The notes beneath the pieces are model-generated. The model was not told where the DNA came from, searched no databases, and was given only the letters and a program-made list of their open reading frames with translations. The position numbers and the translations under genes were made by a program. Shown piece by piece: positions 11,501-23,651 of a stretch of 64,000 bases of DNA (position 1 is the stretch's first letter; every line of letters begins with the position of its first letter). The DNA is from Meandrina meandrites. Its lineage: Eukaryota > Cnidaria > Anthozoa > Scleractinia > Meandrinidae. The stretch is from NCBI GenBank assembly GCA_963693305.1, contig OY855905.1, positions 20,030,437 through 20,094,436 of the forward strand, in the 5' to 3' direction.

Positions 11501-12575
11501 AATCATGCGCTATTTATACAAAAGAAGCAGAATGATATTTACCTCAATTTGAGTGAAATTTTAAGAGGTTTAAAGAAAGGCTAGAAGAAAAAAAAATTTT
11601 TTGGAACAACACCAGACAGTTGACCCCAACGCAAGAGCACCCCAGGTTGTCAGGGAACTGTTTTGGTGTCCATCTACTAATTTTAAACTTTAAATTCTAA
11701 TTTTAAAATCACATTAAATCGTTACCATTTCTTATTTCTCTAAATTTCACTTATCCATTGAGAAAAACCATCTCCTCCCAAATATCCCCCAAAATAACCC
11801 AAAAATTTACAAACACCGCAAAACATAGATTCATGGGATGAGTGATCAGTTTTTTGATTGCTTGAAACGCGAACGAGATATTCGCATTAAACCCAAGTTA
11901 CGCGGCGGAAAAACGACCTTTAGCTAGAACCCCGCCTTAACTTATCCAATTCCTTAACAAAGAGGAAATTTTTCGTTATTCTTCGTTGTATTGTTGTTGT
12001 TTTTTTCAGCCTTCGTCTTTTTTAAACAGGATAAGAAAAAAGTATTTTAGTTCCTCAAGCTTAAGAACAAAATCTCATGTACACATAACCGCAGTCCGTA
12101 CTCTGTAAGACCCATCTTGTCTTCTCATACATCAGACATAAAATACCGGCAAATCGAGGCTACCTCCGAGAACTATTGTTTAAATTTGCCTTGTTCACTA
12201 GAGCTCTTTAATTCTCAGGCCTTGACAGCAATTTGTTTCAGTGACGTTACCCCGACGAAAGGCCGTGGAATTGTACCGTGCGTCGCGTGACCCAAAACGC
12301 ATTGACCGAGGCGTGAGAGGCCAAGGAACTAGGCAAGTTTGTAGTTTGTCTCTTCAGCCATAATACTTTGCGTAATTTCTGTAAACTTTCATCAAACTGC
12401 ATGTTGTGTTTTTAACGCTTAATATCTCCAGAATTTAAATACTGTTTCTTTAGCTGATTTAAGTGTCTCATTTTTGATGTGATTTGGCTGATATGTTCGT
12501 GCAACATGAAAAAATACAAAAACAGAGGTTCGTAAAAGACACTGGTTGACGGTGCCCCTTTAAGATTGGGGATAT
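8512..12575. other. Intergenic sequence between genes A and B
   Basis: No gene recognised. From 8,512 to about 10,990 it aligns with 16,802-18,390 upstream of gene B, for example 10,740-10,980 with 18,160-18,390. The homology stops before the place where unit B has its extra signal-peptide exon. From 11,000 to 12,575 the sequence is AT-rich and unique within the window. Short open frames here look accidental. Confidence 0.5.
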
Positions 12576-12733
12576 TTAAGAGATTCCGTATGGTACTATC
12601 ACCAAGCTGATCGCGACACTAAACGCTAATAACCAGATGGTCTGTATGCTGTAAGACCCTGTGTTGACTCTGCTGAATGCAGTCGTACTGGAGGCGGATG
12701 TAGTAGTTGTTTCATTGGGATGGTCTTCAGTTA
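12576..12733 (-). CDS. Gene B exon 4, stalk and C-terminal anchor signal
   Basis: 158 nt from the acceptor TTCTTTTACAG to the stop TAA (12,578-12,576). It encodes VTEDHPNETTTTSASSTT, a short linker with small residues (NTGS, a possible GPI attachment site) and a terminal hydrophobic segment. There is no basic cytoplasmic tail. Confidence 0.8.
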
Positions 12734-15700
12734 CTGTAAAAGAAAGAAAAGAATATTAAGGTTGGTTAAATGGTACACAACTCAACAGTGTTTTCTCATA
12801 CCGGTACCGCAAGCATTGTTTACGTGTCCATGATTGGAACCGGGTTCTATGGTCGTGTTGCATCATTGGCCATGGGGTCAGCCGTTTTCTACTTCTTTGG
12901 TTCTATTTCATCATGTTATTAGCAAAATACTGTTTTCGGTTGGTTCGGTTGATCAGCATTTCCAACCGGCATCAAAACCACGATCAAACGGTTTATCTAT
13001 ATTGAACAATCCTATCCTAATAGAACACGATAAAAACTCAATTAATCCAACCAACCGAAAACAGTCGCTCCCGACAGAACACCGGTCGAACGGTTTCTAC
13101 TGGGACACTTGACCAAACCAAGCAAGACCAGTTGCTTTTAAGACGATAAGTGCCAATGGAACACGACTGAGTGGCGACCGATCAATTAACTCAACTAACC
13201 GAAAACGGTCGTTCCCGACAGAACGCTGGTCGTACGGTTTCTGACTGGGACACTTGACCCAACTAAGCAAGACCGGTTGCGTTTAAAACGGTAAGTTCCA
13301 ATCAAAACACGATTTGGTGGTCACCAATCGCTCCTAGCGACACTCACGCCTCGCGTTCTACCGCACTAAAGAAAATCGCGCACTCAAATAGGATTCCGAC
13401 ATGAAAAAGCCATTTGTTCCCTTCACCTCCCCGCTTCAACCCGAATAACCTGTACGTCGCCCAAAAGAAACAAAGCGCAAATTACGTGAAACATACTGAC
13501 CCACTTGTGGCGAGATTTCGTTAATCCTGATGGTGTAAACTTGAGGTTTCAGTGTAGCTGTTTTTCTTTGATTTGTGCTAGCTTGCATTATGCACTGGAA
13601 TTCCAATCCACGGTCATCTTGTTTGATACTCGTCATAATGATTGACAGCCCATCTGTCTTGAGCCTTGTCAGGTATTCTGGGCAGGAGCTGGTGCAATTT
13701 TCCAACACGCACGCTGACAAAGAGGGACTGCAATACGCCATTTTTGCTGTCGATCCATTCTGTAAGATTCTGTACCAAAAGATGTCTTCAACTGTTTCCT
13801 TAGAAAACGTGCCGCGAAATGGCTGGCTCAGATCAAGAGTTTGACCAGCAGTGGCGGACAAACCTAATAAGGAGGCAGAAGATTATTTTGGGAAAAATAA
13901 ATTAAATTGCAGGTTTATTAGACTGTGTTTCTGTTAATGCAATTCTCGTTGTTTTCGAATGTAATCGGTTTGTAGAACAGTCAAACTAATTCATCTTGTG
14001 AACGGTTTGTTCCTTTCTTAGAGGTGAATTTGCCCTTGCTTTTCGCTTTTCAAACAACTTGCTAAATGCTAGATATTCTTTTTCAGTCTAATTTCACACT
14101 CGATAATTCAAGAAATGTCACTTTATGAGACCTCTATTTATCAAAATATCTATACAATTTCTTGTCCAGATCGCAGTCAGTTAATCGAAGTGGAAAGCGA
14201 CTTCTTAAATCATCACCCCCTGAATCATGTTATGGCATTGTTGTTAATAATCAAACTATGCAGCGTCGCACAAGAAATTCCTCGTGTAGTAAATATATTT
14301 CCTTGAAACAAATCTGAAACAACATTAAAGCCCCAAATCATCCTTCTTGTGATTTTTTCACATCATAAGAATACTTACAACGTTTTGAAGAAGAGACATT
14401 CACTTTGTTAACAATCGCGGCTTTGTTTTCTTTTCTTTCTATGTGGCATGTGTAGGTCAGTTGATCGTCCAAAATCAACTGTTTCACGAACAGTGTTCCG
14501 CGAACAGGGTTTCTAATCTTGATGCGCTCATCAAAGCTTCCAATGTCATCATGAGTGCAAACCAGGCTTTCGTTGCAGTAGCCAATATTTTGTTTCGTTC
14601 TTCCATCACTGGTGTTGGAGACCTTCCAGAAAAGCTCCTTGTAATATTGACTTTGTATGACTGATTGTAGCTCAGGGCAATCCACTACAATTTGTTCATT
14701 GACGCATTCTCTTTGACTGTCGTCAGCTCGAGCACCTGATAAGAGAGAAAAAAAGTAATGACATGTGAACCAAAGATATCGGTAATATCCTTTGGAAGTT
14801 ACAGATATCATGCAGTACCTCTTATTAATCTCCTGTACTGTATTAAGACACGTAAAGATTTTTTCCCGTCAATTTATGGTCGAAACCCCATCCCTGCCCT
14901 ATTTCACACCTGGGGCCCGTTTCTCGAAGGTCCGGAAAAGTTTTCGCACCTGGAAAGCCATCATCAGTAACAAAATCTTAAACCTTATGATTACAGAACT
15001 GTTTAATTCCATGATATTTTTAATATGAACAGAGGTTTCCTTCATACAAAGTTTCAGTCCTATACACTTCTCTGTTTTTAAGATACAGATAACTCAAAAT
15101 GGCTTTGCGGGCCCAAAATGTTTCCGGAGCTTTCGAGAAACTGGCCCTATAAGTCAATATATACGTCGATACCTTGTTTCAGACCATATTCTACCCAGGA
15201 ACTTCTTCCGTTGCCGTTAATATGTACAAGGGCTTTAAATTCCCGAAGTTATTTAACAATCGCACTTGTCATAAATAATAACGACAATCACAAGAATCCC
15301 AATCCCAAGAACTAATATCTAATTCTTGACCGTAGTGCACAAACTATACCTCGTTTCATTCCAAAAAAGCTTTAAAAATCTATATCCTATTTCAGACCAT
15401 AGAGGCTTGAAAACCATACCCTTTGGCGCTGCACATACCTACAGAGCTTAATAACCAGCTGGCACACAAGGGAAAACCCCCCAGTTTCAATTTTCAGTCG
15501 TCCTGCCGTAAATCAAACTTAAGGCTTTCTATGGGGATATTTATCATTTTTCCGTCAAAATTGTCCAAATTTTTTGAAACCACACTTATTTACTTTTACA
15601 ACAGAATAATTTTTCAACTCTTATCGAGCCAAAATTTTACAGTCGAAACCGAAGAAGCGTGAACGCCAAAAATAATTTCTGGAATGTTTATTGTTCTACA

Positions 15701-16801
15701 ACCAATCAGATTCGAGACGTTACCGCAACAGTAATTAGCAAAAAGGTTTCGATTCTTTTATCACGAAACGACTTTTTCGTCTACATTAAGTCTTGAGATC
15801 ACCACCGATTAACAAACACTCTGGAATTATTACAGTCAAAATACTGAGCGCGTGCCGCTTAGAATTCCGGAAAAGTTTTGATTAACAGCGAACGGATTGC
15901 ATTATTGGTTTCAAACATTCAAATTTAATTTGAATATTGTAGATCATCCAACCGTGAACACGTGAACACGTGAGCCTGTCAGAAATGAAGCAATTTGATT
16001 GGTTTATTTTTTACAGGTTCACGTGCTCACGTGTTCACTGTTGGATGATCTACAATATTCAAATTAAATTTGAATGTTTGAAACCAATAATGCAATCCGT
16101 TCGCCGTTAATCAAAACTTTTCCGGAATTCTAAGCGGCACGCGCTGAGTATTTTGACTGTAATAATTCCAGAGTGTTTGTTAATCGGTGGTGATCTCAAG
16201 ACTTAATGTAGACGAAAAAGTCGTTTCGTGATAAAAAGAATCGAAATCTTTTTGCTAATTGCTGTTGCGGTTTGTTGCGGTAACGTCTCGAATCTGATTG
16301 GTCGTACAACAATAAACATTCCAGAAATAATTTTTGGCGTTCACGCTTCTTCGGTTTTGACTGTAATAATTTCTAACTTTCTGAATTTTCTACCGTAAGT
16401 GGTTCCATCAGAGACTGACAAAGCCTTACGTTGGAAGTTTGTGCGTAGTCACTGAGATTACTTGGTTATAATCGAGTTTTGTTGGTTCATAACTTAAAAA
16501 AACCCCGAACGTACTGGAACGCATGACTGCCAAATCGATGATATTGCGGGGCAAGCTATACAAATAAAATTGAGCCAAGTATTTGTCTGGATAACTTCGC
16601 AACTGTTAATTGTTTAGGCTCGTTACGAAGTTTAATTTGTTAAAAATCAAAACCACAAAGAATAATGGAGACAATCTCAGATCAACTTATAATAAACTTA
16701 CCTGCATACACAGCTGATAGGACACACAGAGTGTAAATTAATATAAACTGAATGATGAAAGATCTTTGTATAACGTGGTTATCGCACGCGTTAACAGCCA
16801 T
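12576..16801 (-). CDS. Gene B: GPI-type two-Ig-domain surface protein (325 aa)
   Basis: Complete gene. Exons in order: 16,801-16,702, 14,735-14,379, 13,863-13,501 and 12,733-12,576, total 978 nt, all introns phase 1. Residues 1-33 are a signal peptide. Ig1 (about 34-152) has the canonical Cys-Trp-Cys core. Ig2 (about 153-273) lacks the B-strand Cys but has a Cys cluster between strands C and D. Residues 274-305 are a Ser/Thr-rich stalk (ETTTTSASSTT). The last 20 residues are hydrophobic (IWLLAFSVAISLVIVPYGIS) and end the protein, as in a GPI-attachment signal; a single-pass helix with no tail is the alternative. Six NxS/T sites suggest glycosylation. It is the tandem paralogue of gene A. Function is not known; surface recognition or adhesion is inferred. 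Hydractinia allorecognition proteins share tandem Ig domains but have cytoplasmic tails. Confidence 0.85.
12930..13064. repeat. 135-bp segment with 16-bp terminal inverted repeats
   Basis: Starts CTGTTTTCGGTTGGTT and ends with its exact complement, AACCAACCGAAAACAG. The counterpart in unit A starts at base 1. Sequence following it is repeated in tandem (about 13,030-13,160 and 13,180-13,310). It may be a small MITE or part of a larger repeat; no clear target duplication was found. Confidence 0.6.
13501..13863 (-). CDS. Gene B exon 3, second Ig domain
   Basis: 363 nt, phase 1 to phase 1, between the acceptor CTTATTAG and the donor GTCAGTATG. It encodes CLSATAGQTLDLSQPF, then DIFWYR, a Cys-rich insert (AYCSPSLSACVLENCTSSC) and DDRGLEFQC. 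It holds five residues (ASTNQ) missing from gene A. Confidence 0.85.
14379..14735 (-). CDS. Gene B exon 2, first Ig domain
   Basis: 357 nt, phase 1 to phase 1, between the acceptor TCTCTTATCAG and the donor GTAAGTATTC. It starts GARADDSQRECVNEQ and has the Ig core residues VVDCPEL, ELFWKV and LTYTCHI. Glycosylation motifs are NTS, NES and NVS. Confidence 0.87.
15638..16365. repeat. 728-bp palindrome in gene B intron 1
   Basis: Arms of about 342 bp (15,638-15,979) and 353 bp (16,013-16,365) are nearly complementary around a 33-bp centre. The outer ends read TACAGTC and GACTGTA. Gene A intron 1 lacks it at the matching position (about 8,070), so it looks like a foldback insertion made after the duplication, or one lost from A. 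I could not define a clean target duplication: AAAATTT and ATAATTT flank it imperfectly. Confidence 0.85.
16702..16801 (-). CDS. Gene B exon 1, signal peptide
   Basis: ATG at 16,801; 100 nt ending in phase 1 at the donor GTAAGTTT. It encodes MAVNACDNHVIQRS, a hydrophobic core FIIQFILIYTLCVLSAVYA and the first base of a Gly codon completed by exon 2. Confidence 0.87.
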
Positions 16802-18420
16802 AACTCTTTAATACTAAAGGAAAATTCTGCTGTATCATGTCATTTATGGATTGTGCTTACTAAGTGATCCTGACAATGTGGGACATTGATGTTACATGAT
16901 ATAGCGAGCGATGACGTCAATGTAAACCTGCTTGGTAAATATAAGCAAGTTTACACGGCAAAGCCTTTCATAGGTGTTCATATGAAAATGAGTTTTACTC
17001 ATATTTTAACATTCAGTGGAACAGAGGCAAATGATACTGAACTCAGTCCGAAATGGCCTTACTAACAGTTCATGTTTGTTCAACCGGGGATTGTCCGCTT
17101 TCAGGGGCAAGAAAAATTGTTTTAAATAAGTGAATAAGGAACTTGCAAGTGTTTAAGGCAGCTACCGGATCTCGGATCGCAGTTGCGTGACGTATACGCA
17201 CTTGACTGATTTCGATCAGTACATTTACATACACGAGTAAGTTGCACGCCACCGAAGAATGTTCTGACGTAAAATTCTTGTTTGGCGAATTTTTCCATGT
17301 AACCAGAGTTTTAAATACGAAACAATACTTATGGAATGAAATCGAATATGTTGATCGATGGCTAATAATTCAGATAGCGCTGTGGATAGACAGCTAATCT
17401 CGATATAAATCAATGATTCCTTAACACTTTCTTTCATTTTTGTGTGTGTTTGCCCCCCTTCCCCCTCAAAAAAAATAATAGTCCGTTCATTAGAGCTTAT
17501 ATAAGCCTTGCCGTGTTTTCCGATAATGCGTACTTTAAAGAAAGTTGTTTGTGAATAAGCTCTGGTGAAAAAAACAAAGAATATGGTAAATATGTTTTAC
17601 TTTAACTTTTAATATTTTGTATTTATCAGATTATTTGTGCATTTACATAATTCAGTTGTTTGTCCAGTCGAATGATAATGTTTGGAAATAAAATACATCG
17701 GCAAAACTGTATATTTATACATGATTCTTGAGCTCTTTGCAGCCAGGATTTTTACATGAAAAAAAGATAGTTAAGAACACTTGGTTTCCTTCACTTTATC
17801 CCTTACAAAGTACCCTTTATTTTTCTCTTTCAAAAAGATCTCAAGCCTGATTTCATCATGCCTGTTCACTTCGGTGCGATTACTGAAACATGCCAGTATT
17901 GAAACTACAAAGGTAAATATTATGATACATAAGTTAGAACTGCTTTAATTTGATTTCACCTGCCTCTTTTGTGTATACGTTTACATGTGGTGTTTACAAT
18001 TTTCAACAAAACAACGAATAAAACGTGAATAGACGCCACTTAATTTTATGCTTTACTCTTGTTTAACAAATTTTTCTTCATTTATCACTGCGATCGATCT
18101 CGTGGATCTAAAAAAGTAAAGTACGCATTCACTGTTCATCTGTCGCATTGCTTGACAGTTTCTTTAATCATTCCCGTATTGGTGAACCAGATTGATTATT
18201 TGACGGGCTCTAATGCTTTATATGATAGTGTTGATATCCTACTTATCTAACTGTTTGGTTCGTTTCGCCGATCTGTTTTTCAGACGTGCCGGAGAAATCG
18301 AGCAGTTCCATACAAATGGTATAAAATGTAAAAGCAGTATTAACTCCGAAGACACATTCCGCCCACAGAGAGAAATACGAAACAGATAGAAGGACAAAAC
18401 ACTTATATGGAACCACCTAC

Positions 18421-18487
18421 CACACAAGAGGACGAATATTGCGTAGGATACAAATGCTCTTTGAGACGTTCGGCGAAATTTATCCAT
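18421..18487 (-). CDS. Orphan signal-peptide exon E1
   Basis: ATG at 18,487. It encodes MDKFRRTSQRAFVSYAIFVL followed by LC and the first base of a Gly codon, then the donor GTAGGTGG (67 nt, phase 1). A basic N-region precedes a hydrophobic core. The next Ig exon on this strand is gene B exon 2, which begins GT-GCT and would continue the frame (LLCG-ARADD). It may be an alternative first exon of gene B or a remnant of a lost gene copy. Its sister is at 21,549. Confidence 0.6.
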
Positions 18488-19756
18488 AGTAATCCTGATA
18501 GATAATCAAAAAGGCATCATTTTAAGAAAATTCTGCTGATGGACTAGCCTTTTACAACGTTTTATAAAATCGAAAGTTCGTGGGGGTTTTTCCCAAAACG
18601 GACTTCCGGACTCCAAAAGTTCCAGAATGACATGAACAAGAGAGTATGAAGATTGCGGTCCGTAGACATTCTTTTATTATTTTCTGTTTTGCTTTCTTTT
18701 ATAAAAAGAGCAAACATCAGGTATGGGACACCGAGCGTGTTAGGATTTATCACGTAACGTCATAAATGAATTATCGAATTAATTATTTTATGGTCAATCA
18801 GCGAATAATCTAACCTCGCTAACTTTGTAGCCAACTATCGACGTCAAGAGAGTATATTATTAGAAACAGCAGCAGGGATAAAATAATGATGTATCGAAAC
18901 AAGTTCATTCAAGGTCAGCAAGGTCCACCGCGGAATGCTTTCGTTTCACGCTTCCTGAATTCGAAGTTCTGTTTCGGTTAAACACAATTTAGTGAATTCA
19001 TAACATATAGATTTAAACAAGCCTTTTTTCACAGGAGTTTACAAAAAAATTTTCCATTCTGGTAAATAAGCGGACAAACTATTAAGTTTTTAAACGTCTT
19101 TTACAGGGAAGTGTAAGCTTTAGTAATTTTTTTTTTATGATTCTCAAAGGTTTATTTACATCTGTTTGAAAACTGTTCAGCCTACCAGTCTTTTTAAAAG
19201 CCCATATCGCAATCTGTTTGAATCTTCTTCAGCATATCCGTACCCTCTTTTGTATTTGCTGCGTTGATGAAATGTTCCTTCATTGTTTTAAGTGCGTTTT
19301 TTTCTATATTTCACTGAGTGTGGTGGCCATTTTGATGTCTAAATTTGGCTCCTTTCAGCTTGTCTAGCTTTTCCTTTCTAGGTAAGTTGTCCTGGGGTTT
19401 TGATAATAGTAAATTATCTTTCTCTATCCCTTTCACGCAAGACTAGCGTCAAGGCGAAACAATCAGAAACACGATACCCGAAGGAGAGGGCCGAATTCCC
19501 ATACATTCACAGTACTATTGCGCACTGTTCATTCATGACCTTGTATTTGATTGGACTGTGTTGAGTGCCCTAAACCGGATAGATTTCTCTCTTAAGTTTT
19601 TTGTCTGTTTATAATTGTCACCAGAATTATTTGAAGTTCGATGGCTGTTTGCCTGTAAAAAAGGAAATGGCTTTTTCTGCCAGGATAATTGAAAGATGCC
19701 AGTGTTTACATTGTAAACACGAATGTTACTAGATTGCCCGGTTTGAAAACTTTTTA

Positions 19757-19786
19757 AGCGATGACGTCATTTTATGACGTCATCGG
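19757..19786. promoter_or_regulatory. Paired CRE-type palindrome
   Basis: Two TGACGTCA-type octamers face each other within about 30 bp (GATGACGTCAT, spacer, ATGACGTCATC), forming a hairpin. TGACGTCA is the consensus for CREB/ATF bZIP factors. No promoter could be tied to it, so the regulatory role is only a possibility. Confidence 0.35.
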
Positions 19787-21548
19787 TTAATGCTGTAGAG
19801 CGGAAAAGCGATGGAATTTATGGAATTTTTGGTGTGATAATTACTCCCTGAATTGAACCGAAGAGTAATGGGAACTAGGTGCATTGTTTGTATTCTTTTT
19901 GAGATCCGCCATCTTGTTTTTTGGCAAAGGAAGATATTTTTTTGCAGCTTGTATCATCACCGATCGGCAAACCTTATTTCATTTGTAGCTGTTAAATTGA
20001 GATTTCGAGTCTGGAGTGAGTGTTGCACTTTATCAGTTATCGAATAAATTTGGCATAAAGTTAAGAAGTGATGTCTGTCGTGACTGCAGACGAAGTAACC
20101 GATTATTAGCAGTTTTGAAACATCTGTTGAAAAGGTGAGCCATCGTAAACCTTTTTTTAAGCGATGACGATGACGTGATCGATTAATCTCGCCGTGCGAG
20201 TGGACAGGATCTGTTGTTGTCTGTTGTCTGTTGCCTGTTGCCTGTTGTGATTAACCGATCTGTAGAACCGAATACTGGGAAAAGAAATCAAGTCAACTCA
20301 ACAAGAAATCGTCGCATAGAACTCAAAGCAAAATACTCCTGGGTCGTTAGAAAGGACTAATATAAAGCATAAACGAAAGAAACAAATTATATTTGATGCG
20401 TTCTATAAGATTTAGTAAACAGAAATCTCTCCATTCTTTAAAACAAAAGGTGTAAACAATTTTAGACAGCGTTTGACCTTGCATCGTATATCTTATATCG
20501 TATATCGTATGTCACGCCAAGATAACGCAATTTTTGTTGAACAATCATTCAGCACAGAAGTTGTCAGTTACTTTTATTTACCCTAATGTTTTGACAAATG
20601 TCCTGAAAATTATCAAAGACCCCTTGTGAAACGTCATCGCTTCTGCATGCATCGCGTGCCGTTTATTTTTTAACTGCTTTCAGTTTCACATCCCTCTTTT
20701 ATCAGTAACTTACACTGATACAGGTCAAGTACACGTTTGTTTTACGCACGTTAATGGACTTGAATTTCACTGGCTTTACGTTGCGTAAAATAAAATAAAA
20801 CGTCGATAAATGTATGGTCAGCTTGGTCTGTAGAAAAAGTTGCGCCACATTCATAATCAACTGTTTTCGTAGACGTGAGACATCCATACATTTTCTCTAT
20901 TTAAACGCAGGCAAAACCAGTTAAATTCACACCCGTTAACTTACGTAAAATTACATCCACCTTTTTTTTCAGCAATGTCATTCAGGTTTGACAAGTATAT
21001 TTCTACTGTCGGTCTTTTCAATCGGTCACGAGTTTTGATCGTGACTTGAGATATGCATCAATTTAGAGACCCACGCAAAACAGTGACTAGATAGAAAGTG
21101 TCTAAAGGGAAGTAAGGAATCCCCGCTGTCTAGGTCTGTTTCCATACTAACCATAACTATGAATCTTCCAGTCATAAGCTCAGTGGAAATATTTTGTAAA
21201 CGCTGAAGTGTTTTAAATGATCCTTTTGTGGTCTTAAAAACAGACTGATGGATCGCTTACTATACACATGAAACGTTTAGCGTCAATTTTCAATATAGTT
21301 GCCTGGTTGATCAAACTGCAATGAACTCCTCGTGTTCATTTTGGTTGTTTGTTAAAACAAAAGCGTTCCGCGGCTGGTTTCCCAAACGAGGAAAAGACTT
21401 TCCACTGATTCAAGTGCCATAAACTGACTACTTTGTTCCCCGCTTTTGAAGCGAATACTACATTAATCAGTATTACTGAGTCCATATTAAAACTCTCCTG
21501 ATAAATCTTTACAAAAGATTGCAATAGAAACAATATGGAATCACCTAC

Positions 21549-21618
21549 CACACAAGAAAAAAAACAATGCGTACAATATGAGTGTCCATGGAGGCGTCGT
21601 GCGAAATCTATCCATCAT
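21549..21618 (-). CDS. Orphan signal-peptide exon D1
   Basis: Two adjacent in-frame ATGs (21,618 and 21,615) lead MDRFRTTPPWTLILYALFFF and LC plus the first base of a Gly codon, then the donor GTAGGTGATT (phase 1). Length, start (MD-[KR]-FR) and donor match the exon at 18,421, so the two are duplicates. No Ig exon lies between them. It may be an alternative first exon for gene B or a relic. Confidence 0.6.
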
Positions 21619-23651
21619 TGAAATCATTGCATGCTACTGAACTTAATGTGACTTTGCGTTCTGTATTTAAAACTTGAGATGATGAAATAGTTGTTTCGCT
21701 CCAGCAAGGGACTTTCCCTGTAGTACCACGAACTTAAATGACGCTAATGGAATGTGACACACCAAGTTTTCCATCTTTCTATTTGGCAAGCGCATTTTGG
21801 GAAAATAAATATGGCTAAATGAAGTGCTAGTTCAATGGATAACAATGAATTTGCCAGGTAAAAAGTGTATAGGGCCTCCAAGATCCTCAAATGTTTTGCC
21901 TCAGAGTTTTTCTGTTTGTTTCTTGCTTGTCGCTCCCTTTAACATCTGTGGTGTACGTGTTTTGACTAAAAGCTACGTTTGAGATTGGCCTAGATTGTAT
22001 GACTTACACATCACGTGACATTGAATATGTGATCAGTGGTCGGTTGACTCATAGAGAGCCCGGTAGACAGAGTTCTTTCATAAATAAGTCATGAAATTGA
22101 AAGTTCATTCAATGAACTTTTAATTTAATTTCAAGACTTTACTTAGTTATAGTTCGCAGTGTCTTGATAAACCTGATTTTGAGTTCTTCCTCTTGCACGT
22201 ATCAAATCAGTTTGCGGGACATGTATCTTATTTGGACTGGATTACTATACGTTAAAGTTGAAACCTGAAGCAATAACATCGATCATTCCGCATTTTGAAA
22301 TTATTAAACCGCGTTAAAATTCAATTGCAGCTGTTCTCCGTTTCTTTTTTGCTTTCTCTTATAACGTAGGAAAATAATAATTTTAAATGCGACTTGATGT
22401 TTAATGGCCAAAGAATGTGAATAATCTAATCTCGCGAAACGAAATCGAAAGAGGGTTTTCAAAAGCGTACTGTAAGCTACTCCAGGCTGTCAATACTCCA
22501 TTCTAGGCTTTTAGCAAACTAATTTTACTACGTCAGCGCAAAAAGCGAGCGGACAAGGAAGGTTAACTTAGGGACTGGCCGCATAACGCGCCTTGGGCGT
22601 GGAAGATCTGGGTACCAATACTTTACTCTTTGCGCCAAAAGGGAACTCGAGTAGACCCGTAAGTAAAAGGAGCACAAGAATTCAGGAATTTTTTTTTATA
22701 CTTCTTTATTTTCACACACATATATATAGTTTTACTTAAGCAACAGATTGTGTTTTCTTTTAGGATTCAGCTGTATACTACCTGAAGCTGCCGCACAGAA
22801 AACTAGAAAATAGGATGTATGAATAATGTCTTCATTAATTCTGTGCGCCATTTTATATATAACTGATGACATAATGTTAACATCAATGTCAAGTCTCCGT
22901 AATAACAACAACCCAAATTAGCCGGATAAATCGAACTGCACTGTACTAAAAAAAAACTTTTTCCGTTTGTGCTAAAATTGAGCTAACACTTTTATCACAA
23001 ATGCTATGTATCAGTCAACAATTTATTTAAATATCAGGTATTCTAGTAAGTTCTTCTAACAGCCGGTTGGTCCACTAAATCATTGTCTCATTGACGGTTG
23101 GGGCACTAAATCGTTTAACAACTGAGTAATTCTAAAGCTGTATACATCTCATTGCTTCCTGTCACTACAAAGTATCGGTATAATGACACTTTGCGCTAAC
23201 TTTGTCATCTGGGAACACAAATTAAAGTGATATAGATATGCGACTGATATGACTAAAAACACCGCTATGCTTGGTATGAAACAATACACAGCAATCACGT
23301 GGCCTACACTGCCGGCGTTCTCTGATAAGGCTGTTTTGTAAGCATGAAGTTTGGACGGAGAATACTGCTATTCTCTCTGGATGAGGGATTCTTATCCAGC
23401 CTTTTGGTCAGATTGTCCTGTAACAACCTGCCTGTACTGTGAGAGATAAGGGTTTTGTCCAACACATAAGCCAGGCTCGGACCAAAGGACCGTTTCAGTG
23501 TCACACCTAAAAGTCTTCGTAACCAATAAGCCAGTAACAACAGTTTACAAATGCAAAATCATTTCTTTCGACTTCTTTATAACTTAGGATGTTCGTCTCG
23601 CTACCCTCTGATCAGAGTTGTTCATCACACCGAACGTGACTGATTTACTCT

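Larger units (their letters stand above)
16802..23651. other. Upstream region of gene B and 3' region of gene C
   Basis: No complete gene was recognised. It contains two orphan signal-peptide exons (18,421-18,487 and 21,549-21,618). A CRE-type palindrome lies at 19,757-19,786, and a short CTGTTGCCTGTTG-type tandem run at about 20,212-20,245. A possible but unrecognised minus-strand exon at 20,712-20,826 lies between a CTACAG acceptor and a GTAAGT donor. The rest is AT-rich and I see nothing further in it. Confidence 0.45.

Noticed and set aside
20712..20826. Possible minus-strand exon between CTACAG and GTAAGT
   Set aside because: The peptide ending NVYLTCIS hints at an Ig F strand, but there is no Trp, no first Cys and no matching phase, so it was not called as an Ig exon.
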